A stretch of 64,000 nucleotides of DNA from Acorus gramineus (Eukaryota; Streptophyta; Magnoliopsida; Acorales; Acoraceae): assembly GCA_030737835.1 (NCBI GenBank), contig CM060850.1, forward strand, positions 4,780,015 to 4,844,014, in the 5' to 3' direction. The number at the start of each line of letters is the position of its first letter. Positions within the stretch are counted from its first letter, which is position 1. The position numbers and the translations under genes were made by a program. The notes under the pieces are model-generated. The model was not told the origin of the DNA. It saw nothing but the letters and a program-made list of their open reading frames with translations, and made no database searches. This document shows positions 23,141 to 36,800 of this stretch, one piece after another.

Positions 23141-23553
23141 TGAGATTTGATTTAAAATTTAAAAAAAATGTTTTACCAATGCAATTATCAGATATCTAAT
23201 TGGGATTAATTGGGATTATCACTAGGTATGACAAGAGAAATAAATCCACCGTTTGATACGACGGAGAGAATAATTATAGGACTTTTTTTTTCTTCTGTTA
23301 CTCCCAGATAACGTGGGAGTATATAGTACCACAGATGTCTTGTGTCATATATTATGTGATCTATGCCACATGGAGAAGTGAAGAAATGTATAAATATATA
23401 AAAGTATAATACATGTGACCCAAATTATATGTTGTCTGCGACACATGGACGAAATTATAGAAAAGTACATACAGGACACATGTATCATGTTTTAGTTGAA
23501 CTCAAGGATTAAGACACCCAACCCTCCAGAAAATGCCAATATCAAAATATTAA

Positions 23554-23892
23554 GGGGGAATTAATTTTGAGTCATTCGAGAAACGCTTAAATTATTTTAA
23601 GTGGGAGGGACCTCATTGTATATTATTTTTGGGTTCTTCTATTTGAATATTTATATTTTCTAATTTTATCTCTCCTTCACGGTCTATGTATACTGTTAAC
23701 ATGTCCATGTGCATTGTTAAAATGTAAAGACAAGGGTAAAATTTAAAAAAAATGGTAAAACATAATCCTCTTTGAATGGAAAGATCTAGAAATAATATTC
23801 TAACGAATTTGGGGACTCAAAAATAAGCCCACATGTTCTACGGACTTAAAATTAATTCAGGGGTTTCTAGAGGACCTGGAATTAATTTCTCC
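23554..23892. mobile_element. Mutator-like foldback element (339 bp)
   Basis: The ends are inverted and extended: GGGGGAATTAATT at the left and the complement of GGAGAAATTAATT at the right, with similarity continuing about 50 bp inward through a shared 'TTTTAAGT' block. Flanking 9-mers are aaatattaa (23545-23553) and aaatcttaa (23893-23901), 8 of 9 alike, as expected for an ageing Mutator-type target duplication. No coding capacity. Confidence 0.65.
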
Positions 23893-24289
23893 AAATCTTA
23901 AAGAGATTTTGTTTAATTTTTTGTATTAAAATATTTTAAAAAAGTTATGTCGATTATGTATCTCAGAGGTATATTACTATTAAAATCATCAACAAATAAT
24001 TACACGTTTAAATTAATGTTCTCTTCAACTTAAATAATTTCAGCCACACTTAATTAGTGTTTCTTCGAGTATTAGTGTCGGTGGTTATGATATGGAAAAA
24101 AATCTCCACGTGTTGCACGAGAGGTACATTAACAATTTAATTAAAGAATAATTATGATACACCCATATTCATATTTTATTAGGCTGTTTCTTTATCGTAC
24201 ATCATATACTGTCTAAATAAAAATATATGATACTTTTATTTAAAATGTATATGCGCTTGGAATCAGTCTGCCCCTTCATTTGGAAAGAA

Positions 24290-24800
24290 AACTGGCAGCC
24301 CATAATTCATAGAATGATGAAAAGAAAACTGGACTGCTAAAAAAGCAAGTCGCATAGATTTAGAGCTCAGCTTACTCTTCGGCAAGCAATCATATCAAAC
24401 CTCCCTATTTTCTTCATTTCCATATTCAAAATCCCAAAGGATGTGTTGAATGAGTTGGAGTGCATTAGGAGACGATTCCTAAGGAATGAAGTAGGAGGGG
24501 AGGGGAGGAAAGCTCATCTCGTTAGGAACTAGGTTTGCAGCTAGCAGAAAGAAAGATGGCTGAGCGGGTATCCTAAACCTTGAGGATACGAACAATTAAT
24601 GCTTTATTCAGCAAATTGAAATGGCGAATGTTGTCTAATCAATCACTATCCTGGCACTGTATTGTGGTGGGGAAAGATACAAATGCGGTGGTAATCCTAC
24701 AGACACCTACAATGTCCCTGCATGCATGGAGAATGTATGGGAGATGGTGGTCTATTATCATGACAGACTGGGGACAATACTGTGATAGTGAAAAATGTAT
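24290..24800 (+). mobile_element. LINE fragment (late reverse-transcriptase / C-terminal region)
   Basis: From about 24361 the plus-strand frame reads 'LTLRQAIISNLPIFFISIF' and then 'KIPKDVLNELECIRRRFLRN', the region just after the reverse transcriptase in plant LINE ORF2. Stops and frameshifts follow, with scattered Trp-rich remains to about 24780. It is an inactive fragment, not a gene. Confidence 0.7.
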
Positions 24801-25805
24801 TCTTCATTAGTAAAAAAAATCATTATTGAAGAGGAGGAGGAGATCTGTCTTCTTTCCGGTGGTTGGTAGAATTAATGGCGAGTGTGTTAGATTGTTTTTC
24901 TTAATGGTTGTTGTTGCCAGTAGAATATAATAATATTCCTCTTACTATAAGAGATTAGGCACATACCTAGCTAGCTACTTATTTTATAAGATATTAAGCA
25001 CATGCCCACTCCTTAATTATTTTACAAGAGATTAGGCACATGCCTACCTGCTTTTCCAAAAAAAATAAAATAAAATAAGCAATGGTCACATATGTTAATA
25101 ATATACACGCAATCACGAGTTCTCATGTACATACCTTCCAAGCATGTTTAATTTGTTTGTATTTTGCGTATGCTCCCCATCCACCAAGACACCACCGGTG
25201 TACATTCCCAATTTTGAATTTAATTAAATATTCTTTCACAAACTAAACCGTCTTAATTAATTCTATTAATTAGTTTCATGCAAAATGAATCTTTATAAAA
25301 TTATTTTATTGGATAAAAAAATATGTATTGAAAATAATGATACCAACAAAACGGACAATATTTTTCCCTTGTAAATCTTAGATCCAATTTGGATACGTAT
25401 CTAGTTAACATACAAACTGTGTTCAGATTTGTATATATTCAAATTTAATCTTTAAACGTGTAAATAGATATCATGTAATTTCTTTATCAAAAGAATAAAA
25501 ACAAAAAATAGAATAATCTCTCATTAATTTATGTTTCTTTCTATCTCTTTTTATCATCTTTCTTGTTTATTTTTTATTTTAGATCTTATAGAGAAAGAAT
25601 TTTTTACTCTTAGGTCACTATCTCTTGATTCATGATGGTGACACGTTAGTGATTGGAGCTATATAAAAAGTTAGGTCACTTGACAAGTTGCATTTAAAGA
25701 CCCGCAGAATGCAGAGTTATTTTATTTAATAAAAAAAATAGTGATACATATGTCTTCTGTTATATTATTTTATTTGCGCCACACGGGGAAGCCAAGAAAT
25801 TTATT

Positions 25806-25880
25806 GAGGGCACTCCTCGGATCCCACGTTATGGAGCATTATATCACTTTCGGTGGTCACGAGGGCACTCCTCGGATCCC
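25806..25880. repeat. Exact 20-bp direct repeat, 55 bp apart
   Basis: 'gagggcactcctcggatccc' occurs at 25806-25825 and again at 25861-25880 with no mismatch, in otherwise diverged AT-rich DNA. Confidence 0.85.
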
Positions 25881-25905
25881 GGTCTCCACTATTTTTTTAA
25901 TTTAA

Positions 25906-26135
25906 AGGTGCATTTGATTACGTGATTGTAAAACTGATTATATAAGAATCTGGGTTTTAAAATTAATTCTACAAGAAGTTTATTTTTTTAATTTTTTGAA
26001 ATCGTAGCTTTTAAGCACTATTTACCTGAAATCTGTGTGCATAAAGCTGTTATAGTAAAACTGTTTAGTTGCACGATTGCAAACGTAACTTTCTACAATC
26101 GTAAATGATGTACAATCACGCAACCAAACACACCT
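25906..26135. mobile_element. Tourist/Harbinger-type MITE, copy 1 (230 bp)
   Basis: Flanked by TAA at 25903-25905 and 26136-26138. The inverted ends are AGGTGCATTTG...CAAACACACCT, extending inward to GTGATTG/CAATCAC. The interior repeats the words 'gattgtaaaactg', 'gaaatcgtagctttta' and 'gttgcacgattgca' found in copy 2 at 26465-26695. Size, TAA target and absence of coding fit PIF/Harbinger-derived MITEs. Confidence 0.8.
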
Positions 26136-26464
26136 TAAGTAAAGTCTATTTATTAGGATGTGTATTATTTAAAAAATAATAATATTCATATGTTATAATA
26201 ACACATTATATTCCTATATTATCGAAACAGAAACAATAATGGTATTCAATTAGTTATCTCCACTTGTGCACTCGAACAGGACATCAAACGGCGTACGTCT
26301 CAAAGAAAATATACACGTCTCTATTCAAACACAAAATGTAAATATTTATTAAAGTCCTTGTATAATAAAATAATCACAAATCAGTCCCTGCGATTGGACC
26401 ACACATAAGCCCTGATTAATAATCAAATGATAGAAGGGGAAAAGTGTGTTTTATTTTTTACTAA

Positions 26465-26695
26465 GGTAGTGTTTGGTAATGTGATTGTAAAACTGATTTT
26501 CTGCAATTGCTGAATTTAAAACTGCGATTGCAGGAAGCTGCCTCCCCCCAGCTTTTTGAAATCGCAGCTTTTAGGTACTATTTGGGTACAATAGCTGGGT
26601 TTAAAACTGCGATTGTAAAACTGTTCGGTTGCACGATTACAGAACCAACTTCCTGTAATTGCAAACACTTCGCAATCACACAACCAAACGCTACC
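26465..26695. mobile_element. Tourist/Harbinger-type MITE, copy 2 (231 bp)
   Basis: Flanked by TAA at 26462-26464 and 26696-26698. Inverted ends GGTAGTGTTTGG...CCAAACGCTACC extend inward to GTGATTG/CAATCAC. The interior matches copy 1, which ends 327 bp upstream, but is less AT-rich and so appears younger. Confidence 0.85.
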
Positions 26696-26699
26696 TAAG

Positions 26700-29600
26700 A
26701 GAGGAGGAAAAAAGGATTCAACGAGACGGCGAACATGGACTTGGAGCTTAGAAGATTATTTTATTTTTTGGGACTTCAAAAATTCATATAAAGGTATCAA
26801 TTTCTTGTTATCATTTAAGTTTTGATTATTAGGTATAAATTTGTTTTTATTTATTTTTGTGCCAAGTTTCTTTTCATTTTTGCATGAAGAACAAAACTTA
26901 GAAAATATATATTTAATAAAATTTATGAAAAAAATGGTTTAACAAAAAAGAAAAAATTATTTTGAAGGAAAGATAAAAAAAAAAAGATATTTTATTTCAT
27001 CATGAAGACTCCGGTAAGGTGCTAATATCTTTTATTGGTTTGAGTTTTTTAAGAAAAACTTAATTAAAAATTGCTCGATATAATTAAGTATGAAAAAATT
27101 TGAAATTTTTAAAATTTAATTTATGAGTTATTTTAAGTAAAGTCCACTTACTAGGGTACCTTTTTTATGAATCCACTAATGAGGTCATTCTATAACATAT
27201 TTATCATGAAATCCCAATAGTGTGGATGTTGTTTGAAGCTTTAATAGATTTTTATTCAATTTGTTTCTTAAAAAAACTATTTTTTATTTAATAAATGGTG
27301 TGGTTGGTAGATGTGCATTCCCAATAATAAAAGAAAAATGTTACACTCGATTTTTTTTTTATAGTCTCAACACAGTCTGCTCATATTTCAATTTTTTTAA
27401 AAAAAATTATATATCTCCTCTAATGAGGTATAATTTTTTTATACAAAGTTGAAATATGTAATCCAATAAATTGAATGATATCATTTATATAAAAAAAAAA
27501 TGTATATATATCACATTACAACTAGTAAATGGGGCTAACGAGGTATATAAGACTTTATTTGAACTATTAAAAAAACTGAACAAAATAGCACTCATAATAA
27601 AAATTAATATTTTTTTACATGGTGAAAATATGTTTTTTAATTAAATTTTTTTTTCACTTGGTGATGGTATATTTGTGTTTGTTTGAAATAAAATAGACTT
27701 GTGGTTATTTCTAATAATAAGCATGAACTTTAACGTAATTTGTACATTTTTTGAGGCGCCGTTTAATGTCTCATTTGATTTAAAGAAAAATTCTTCTTAA
27801 CTCCCAAATTAGAAAATCGTTCTGGTCCCCATAAAGTGTATATGGTTAACGATTTAGTCCCTCAGTCACAAATATATCAAAATAAATCTCGAGAAACTTA
27901 TTAAAATTAAATTTAGTCCCTATAAATTTTATAAAATCAGATTTAGTCTTTTTATAAAACAAAAATAACTCTGTCATTTTTCAGCATCCACATCTCCTGA
28001 AATGTTATCTTCAACTGTAAAAAAGATAACCGTTGAACCTAATTGATCTACAAAATCGAGTTCTTTTAAAAATTTCACCTCCTAAATCTCATCATAAAGA
28101 CTAAACAAAAAAAATTAATGTTTCATCGATTCCATTACAAAATCATATGAAATAATTTAAAAGCCAAATTAAAATTATGTAATACATTTTCAATTCAAAA
28201 TTACTAGCAACATAAATCATAAAACTGTGACTCTAAAACTATAATTTGTTTAATAAAATTTAAATAAATCAGTATATATTTTTAAATAATGATAGAGACT
28301 TTTTGTAATTTTAAGAAGATCTTAAGGAGTTAAGACGGTTTTTAAATTTTAGAGGGACTTTTTTTTTTATATATGTTTTTAGAGAGTTATATCGATTTTT
28401 TTAAACAAAGAAAATAAATTTTAAAAGAGCATAACAGTAATTTACTATGCATGGTTAGCGTTAGCTACACATCTGATTAGTTATAAAAACTAAAATAAGT
28501 ATTATTTAATAAGATAGAGGCTTGATGAGATTTATCAATTTTATAAATATTTTATCTGATTTTCATAAAATTTTTAATAATTACATCGATTTTTTGAGGT
28601 GTAAAACGGGCCGTACTGTGCCGTATCGCCCCAGCCCATTAAGGAAGCGGGTTAACAGGCCTATATAGTTTTTTAAAAATTTGATTTTTTAATTTTTTTT
28701 ATTGTAAACTTTATTTTTCTTAATATTATATACACAAAAATTATATAAATGTATAACATATACATATACACAAAAAAAATATATATATATTTGATAAAGA
28801 ATGAAATAAAACACTTATTCAATATATAATACGTTCTGTCTACTATAAATTATCATATCGTGTCGTGTTTATCGTACCATACTCATTAACATACTATGTC
28901 AAAAACAGTCCATGTGCTATAAAACTTACCCGACATCCATATATACCTTAAGTATATATACATGTCGTATCGTATGGTTAACATGTCGTACTATGCCGCG
29001 TCTGTTTCTTCCTTTCACGTGATAATGTTCAATGGAAACAAACAGGTTCTACTAAATATTTATTGGTACCCCCCCCCCCCCCCGCCCCGCCCCGCCCCGC
29101 CATGTGCTATAAAACTTACCCGACATCCATATATATGGTTAACATGGCGTACTATGCCGCGTCTGTTTCTTCCTTTCACGTGATAATGTTCAATGGAAAC
29201 AAACAGGTTCTACTAAATATTTATTGGTACCCCCCCCCCCCCCCCCCCAAAACGCCAATATCAAAATAATTTACTGTTTAACTTTTTATGCATCTCTGAT
29301 TTCCACTCTGAATTAAAAAAAATAAAAACATTTTTTACAACAAAAAAAAAAAATTAAAAACATTTTTGTCCATTGTGTGCCTCTGAGTTGTATATATTAA
29401 TAAAAAATTCAACATATATGATTACACGTTTTTCTGTTCAAGAAAATAATGTCAGCCAAGAAAAAATTCAAGAAGGCACCTACCTTGGAAAAAATTCAAG
29501 AAGGCACCTATATGACAGCGCTATCTGATCAAAAATCAATTATGGCAGCTGATTTGGGTTCGATTCCGGTCAGAGATACTTTGGAAAGATTGGTATTTCG

Positions 29601-30740
29601 ACTTGATGACTGATACCCAGTCTGCATTTCTTCAACAGAGACAACTCGAAATTTATTTATGGAGTGTAATTTGGCATTTAAATGGTGGTCTTTTGCTCCC
29701 CCAAATCTATTACCACCTCAACAAGCTTGAACAACAGAGACTTGGTCTCAGGTTGTTTTTAATAAATAAGTCTGGAGAGTATTTCAAAATGGGCATCAAC
29801 AGGAATCAGTTGCAGTTTCAAAATTTTTTATAAATAATTTATATAAAAAATAAATTCCACAAAAAATCTACCCTTTTGATATATTTATAAAAGATATAAA
29901 TTTTTTTATAAAAAAAATAGAACAATAATTTGTAATAATAAAAAAAAAATAATCAAAGAAAGGAGATTAAATGATTTCTAATATATGAATTTTTATAATT
30001 GTCGTCAACAAGATTTTATATTTTGAAATCACTATCAACATTATTGAATGTATCATCTTCAATATGGTGACGACGCGAGCGGTGTATTGTGGAGATGGGA
30101 GAGAAAGAAAGATTATTCAGATCTAATGTTTATTAATGAAATATCATAACATGAATAATTTGAGATTTTAGATATAAAATCTGGAATAGGCAGGATCAAT
30201 TAGTGGGCTAATGGGGGTTTGGATCATTTGCTTATTTTTTTCTATTTGTATATTCTTTGAATTTTATTGTGGAATTATCACATCATAACAATTAAAATCA
30301 AACAGTTATAAATATATCAAATCATAAATAGCTAAATAGATTCATTTTATATGATCAATTTATAACTGTTTGATTGATCTAAACACAAAATAAATATAAA
30401 AAAACAAATACAGAATCCAAACCGAACTAACGGGGTCACTTAAATCTTTTTAAACAACAGTAATAATGATACACTCAAGTCCTAATTTTTTTATTAGTAT
30501 ATTCTCTCTCTAAACAAATATGCATGCACGTGCTCTTAGACTAAAAAACCAGACTTAAAAAAACATTTACATGGGTGCATTAATGCTCAGTTACGGAATT
30601 ACACATACCGTCAATCAAAATCTATAGGTGCACCAAACTTTATTTCAAATAATAAGTGTATTAAACTGCGGTTGAATTAATGAGTTACACATTTCCATAC
30701 TGACATGATTAGTAAAGTCAGTTAGATCAGACGAGACCTA
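26700..30740. other. AT-rich intergenic DNA
   Basis: Apart from the tandem repeat at 28911-29247 no feature is firm. At about 28600-28670 there is a GC-rich patch 'gtgtaaaacgggccg' like the end of a hAT element, but no partner end was found. The stretch 29540-29830 is less AT-rich and open on the plus strand (76 codons), yet recalls no family. Confidence 0.4.
28911..29247. repeat. Near-identical tandem duplication ending in poly-C
   Basis: Both copies (28911-29100 and 29101-29247) start 'catgtgctataaaact', run through 'ccgcgtctgtttcttcc' and 'gataatgttcaatgg', and end 'ttattggtacc' plus a long C-run. Copy 1 has an extra stretch of about 30 bp and its C-run is broken by Gs. Near identity of the shared part points to a recent event. 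Confidence 0.9.
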
Positions 30741-30743
30741 CAT

Positions 30744-30751
30744 TATATAAA
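30744..30751 (+). promoter_or_regulatory. TATA box of the isopropylmalate-synthase-like gene
   Basis: TATATAAA at 30744-30751 is about 92 bp before the first ATG (30843), with a CT/C-rich leader between. This supports translation starting at 30843 rather than in a distant upstream exon. Confidence 0.55.
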
Positions 30752-30842
30752 CCAAAATAGCAATACACCCACAATCATAGGACTTCCTTCCCCCTTCCAA
30801 CCCCTTCTCACTGTTCTCTTGCCTCTCCCCCACCCACAATAT

Positions 30843-33800
30843 ATGGCACCACCGCTATACACCCCCAACCAAATCCCCGACCCCTCCTACGTCCGCCTCC
30901 TCGACACCACCCTCCGCGACGGCGACCAAGCCCCGGGCGCCTCCATGACCCCATCCCAGAAACTCGACGTCGCCCGCCTCCTCTCTAGCCTCGGCGTCGA
31001 CGTCATCGAAGCCGGGTTCCCCGCTTCCTCCCCGAACGAATTCGAGGCCGTCCGAACCATCGCGAGAGAGGTCGGCAACCACCCGATGTCGCCCGACAGC
31101 GATCACGTGCCCGTGATTTGCGCCTCGGCGAGGTGCACGAAGCGGGACATTGATGTCGCGTGGGAGGCGGTGAGGGAGGGGAGGTGGCCGAGGGTGGTGA
31201 CTTTCATTGCGACGAGTGACATGCATTTGGAGCATAAGTTGAGGAAGACGAGGGAGGAGGTCGTGAAGTCCGCGACGGAGATGGTCAAGTACGTGAGGAG
31301 CTTGGGGTGTCAGGATGTCGGTTTCGCTGCTGAAGATGCTGCTAGGTGATCATTTTTATTCTCTAAAATACAGTTTTTTATTTTTTTTTAGTCTCCGTCC
31401 ATTCTTACGTTGAAATTTTTTTAAAATAATATAAGTTAAAATCATATAAATCATTTGACGATGTGTTTTTATGAAAAAAAAATAAAACATATTCTCTAAT
31501 AAATTGTATGGATACATTTTTAAAAAATATAAAAATTTCTATTGACATATATACCTTGTTAATTTGAGAATATATATCTAGTTTTTTATATTTTTTATAA
31601 ATAATATAATTCAATTCACTAGAGTCTGCATTTTTTTTTTTATAAAAACATATATCACATTAGATTAGATATATGATTTTTTGAAAAAAAAAGAAAGAAA
31701 ACATGTACATTTTGTGTTTTGTATTATAAAATGGACCGTGTATAATATTTTTCTATATATAGAGAGAGAGAGAGTGAGAGAGCTCTATGTTACACTCCAT
31801 CATTTTTACAAGTCTTCAATACAGTCATCTGTCTCATTAGCCTTTTTACTCACTATAATGAAATATGTCTCGTTGAAAAGTTTACATTTTCTATAAATGA
31901 AAACATGAAATTTTTGAAAAAATATACCTTGGTGAAGTACATGATTTTTGAAAAAATGAAAACAATCGCATACTATGTTTTGGATTTTAAAATAGATCGA
32001 AGTGTAACATTTTCCATATAGTTATAATTACTGATACATAATTCGTTGCTAGGTTTTTGTTTTAAAAAAATTAAATATGCTCAAACACATCTGATTCTTT
32101 CAGTGGGCGCCAGAGTTAAAGATTTTTTTTTTTAGTTATTGGTCCAATGTTAAGATCTTCCTTTTTTTTTTTTTTTTTTTTATGACTTCCACAATGTCTT
32201 AGTTTCTGTCTTCATGGTTTTTTTTTTCCTCCGAATTGTACTTCAGTTTAATTTAATGAATGTAAAAAAAACCCAAATAACTCCCATATAAACTGTCTCA
32301 AATTTATGTAACGCCCTTCGTTTTTGAGAAATTCATATAACCCCTTGAAAATATCTATGTAAATTCAAAAATTATGTGTTTGGTTAACTTTTGTTGAAAA
32401 CATAGAATACCAAAACCTCCTATAATGTGTTTAAAATGAGAAAAATTATTTGTAAATGACGATTTTACCTCTTTGAATAGATTATAAAACTCTATCTTAA
32501 TGGATAAAATCATCATTTATAGAAGAATTTTCATATTTTTAACATGTTGGAGGTTTTTAGTATACTGTGTTTTTAGTTAGGGTTAACCAAACAGAATATT
32601 CACAAAGTATTCTTCATTTGTCAATGAAAGTTTAACTCAAAGGGTTATTTGAATTTACATATGCGTTTTCATGGAGAGTTACATGAATTTCATAAAAAAT
32701 CACGAGGTTATATAAATTTTATAGTTTACAGGAGGGGTTATTTGGATTTTTCCCTTTATTAAATTTGATGGTAGCTAGGATTTCTATCTCGTGTGGGGAC
32801 AATTTCTATAGAAGTCAATAATATTATTGTTTAGAACTAAACGGGTCAAAGATGTTTGTTGACTCTACGCATCCCATGTTGAATTTCATCACAAAAGTTA
32901 TACTGAGTCAATGATTACTTTTTCAATACAGATGAAGAATAAACATTTTCAATTTTATTGTGTTTTTAATTATATATTGATTGAAAAATATAATAATAAA
33001 ATTTTTATTATCGGATTGATGATTAATAATTTTTTGGATGAAAGATGAATAAAATATTAATAAGAAATTATAAAAAATAAAAATTAATTTGTTATGTGGG
33101 TGATTATAGATGATTTGACATGTGAACCAATTTAATTTATATCAATAAAATATATTGGATAGAATATCACAATTTCAGTCGAAGACATGAAATATGAATA
33201 ATAGTTATTTTCACCTATTATAACATAGTTAAACTTGTTTATTCATTGCAAACAACCATGCTTTTGAACTCTCATTTACCCTTATGTCAACTAATTCCTC
33301 ACCTCCTCTGCTACCCAAACATAGGCTAAAGTCACCCCAAAGCACAAGCTTTTTTATTTTAATTAATAATGTACTGGTTATTATTTATCAAAAATAATCT
33401 TACAGTTAAACTATCAAAATAATCTTCAGTCAAAATTAAAGTTTCTCCTGACCTTGAGCCAATCCAAAACAATCCCCAGATGCTCCTATAAACTCATTCC
33501 TGATCCCCTCTTTAAATCAAATTATATATTATTGTTTACATATGATCCCTCTATAGTCTATACAACTAGATCACTAAACTATTTGTTACACTAGTGTGCA
33601 TAACCAATCCTCACATGCAATCTAAAGACTAAAATTTTCGTTTAATTAAAGGCAATCACAGTTTATTTATTTTTTTGGTGGTTAAATAAGGATGTATAAG
33701 CGTGATAAAAAGAATGTATAAGCTACACTAAAGTACAAAACAGAGATATAGCAGGACAGCTACTGCCCACTTGTCTCCCCGATTTTATTTTTAAATGAGG

Positions 33801-36800
33801 GAGAGACAAGTGTTTGAAACAGGGTTAAACCTAAAAGGGCTGTTTGGCTAAAGGAATAAGAGTGTAATATGGGAGGAATAGAGGAGAATAAGACAAAAAA
33901 GGTATTTGAGTAGAAGGAATAAGGGGGTATAGCTATGCGGAATAAGGAGAGAATAAGCTGGTATTTGTATTCCAAGTCCACCCATAGAATTGTGTTATTC
34001 CTCCATCGGTATAAGTGGACCCACCTATTAAATCACATATCATCATATCAAATCACATGTCAGCACCTCTTATACATCAGTGGGGCCCACATATCAAATC
34101 AACTTCTTACACCTTATTCACATCTTATTCTTCATCAATCATACACTCCAACATTTATTATTACGTTTCCCAATAAGAATAACTGAAAACACAACCAAAC
34201 ACAAAATCTCTTACCCCCCGTATGGGGACTGACATTGGGTTATTCGCTCCTGATAGCTATACTGGGATAGATAACAATCCAGGCTGAATAAGCAATTTTT
34301 TGTTTGGTTGTCTTTTTTGTTATTCTCATTGGGAAACGTAAAAATGACTTTTTTGTTGTTTGGTTCACCTTGGATAAAGTGATGATAAATGGTTGATAAG
34401 GGATGAATAAGAGTTTATGATTTTTTAAATGACAATTATACCCCCTGGGAATAGTGTGAGAGATATATGATTGATTTGATAGATGTGACAGTTTTTGGAA
34501 TTTGTGTGAGTCTGTTAGGTGAGATAAATTTTTTAAAATGACAGAGAAGGGTATTTTTATCCATTGGGATAGATAAGCCTTGATAAGCAATTCCACCATT
34601 TCCTTAGAATAGTTATCAGGCCTTATCCTAACTTATCCAGACATAACTATCGGGGTTTATTCTGTCAAAACAAACAGCTTTTTTTTACTATTCTCTTGTA
34701 TTCTTCCTTATTCTGGGTTTATGTCTCTAGGCATACGGGGGGTTATTTCATTGATAAAGTCAACAATTCATGGAATAGGTATACACCCCAGAATAGCTTG
34801 TGCCTCTATCCAAACGGGCCCGAAGTATTTGAAACAGGAAGCGGATTTACGTAACAAAATATGTAGTTTAAATATTTTCTCCATACTATGTTCCAACACA
34901 GATGGATGCCATGTTTAACCTTTCATTAGTTTTTTTATATTATTTTTCATGATAATATTTGTTATTTAGGATAAATGTTGATGTTATCTTGGACAAATGT
35001 TGATGTTTCTTATTTTATTTTTTATTTGATAGGTTATATTATAATGAACATTTTATTCTTATTTAAATTAAATTTTACACGAAAACATGCTATAATATTT
35101 TCTTTTCAAATTTGTTCTGCCCCGTTTGACCCGGCCCAACCCAACCTAAATGGGATGGGTGCGGTTTGGGTTTTATACATACATGTTGGGACCGGTTTGG
35201 AACAGGAAAGTGAAATCCGTCACGCACTTGGAACGGATTTTAAACGGGATTTTGTTACCTTGTTTGAGTTTAATTTTCACAAAACCCGTCATAACCTCTG
35301 TCGTTGCCAGACCTAGATTTTGGCCCACGCCCAGCTCTCCGTAGAAAATGGACCGGACGGACTAGCCGTGTCGGGTTTTCAAGTTTCGAACCAAATGATG
35401 ACACTTATACGTAAGACATCATGCTACTAGGGGACAATGTTTCTAGTTTATTCAAAAGAGATGCCCTTAGCATATGCTTCTATGTATATGTGTCTAAGAG
35501 CTCAATAAGTTGTCAGTCGGTTTGGTGAGGTAGAATAATTAACTGTCCATTAGAGGACTGGGAAGCGGCAGGGCAATTGGCAACTTTGTTCCCCTCAGTG
35601 CATATGTATGTAGCTTTTAGAGGCTGTTGAGGTGCTTCATTTCTTACTTGACTATCTCACTCTGCATCTTTGAAGTATTCATACTAGACCCCACTTATCC
35701 TGCTAGAATAATACCATTCGTTTCTAGGGAGGTATTTAGAAATGCATTTGAGTGCGCTTTTGCATTTGAAGTATTCATACTAGACTTCACGTGTTTTCGA
35801 ATGCTTATACAAAAGCAAGCTTAATTCTATTAAAAAATTGCTTACAATTTTTAAAACAAAAAATATGTTTTTTAAAAATCTCTAGACTAATCAATGGAGT
35901 GAGAGCCGAGAGCCCGAGAGGGATCAATCACTATTCAGTAAAATAGCATGGTTATAACATTTAAATATCAATTTAATTAAAGTGTGAAAATTCATGGGTA
36001 TTCATGTAAAAAAAATCAGGATATTGTTAAATTAGAATTAGACAGCAAATGAAATTCCACTTAAATCCGTCATTGTTGTTTACTTTCCAAACCAAAGAAT
36101 TAAATTAAAATCAAATATGTTCATCCTTAAATTATTTAGACATGCATCAACTGGTAATCCACAATTTATATAGAAAATTGTTATCTTTTGAATTAAATTT
36201 TCTATATAAATTGTTATCTTTTGAATTAAATTTTATTATATCAGAAGTTTTCAATTTTTTTAGATTCAATCTTAACTATTTACAGTGATAAATTATTTTA
36301 ATTTGAACTTTAATAATTGATATATCCAAAATCAGGTTTACCGTTTTGAGCATGCATGCTTCTTAATTGTTTATTTTCAAATAATAATTCCCACTCCAAA
36401 ATATAAACATGAGAAATATAGGATGGTTGTTGTTCCTTTACATATTGAAATTGAGATAACAAACCAAGAGTGGGATAATAGAAATGGTAATTCCCACCAA
36501 AGAGAAAAACACAAACATAGATTCACACACAATTACATAATTGCTCATTTCATTGATGTCATTTACATTTCAGTATTGATGAATTCACATGTAGCAGAAG
36601 CTTCATAGAACAATCCACTTGTGCTTCCGCGAGTAATCGTGTAAGGTTTTGGAGGTTGGACTCCGTAGAAAACTTTTCTACCTGGGTCCTATGGTCTCTT
36701 TGGCTTTGTTTATTTTTATGTTTCTTCCTCTATTCCTCTTCTCCCTCTTCGAACATTGTCTATTTTTATAACAGTTATAGAAATATAAATGCCTACAATT

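Noticed and set aside
27770..28420. Further long-TIR element with 'tagtccct' and 'agggact' words
   Set aside because: The two sides match only loosely and no target duplication could be found.
29603..29833. 76-codon plus-strand frame of moderate composition
   Set aside because: Recalls no family, and there is no promoter or splice context to support it.
30855..31235. Minus-strand frame opposite exon 1 of the isopropylmalate-synthase-like gene
   Set aside because: Shadow frame caused by high GC at third positions; no family resemblance.
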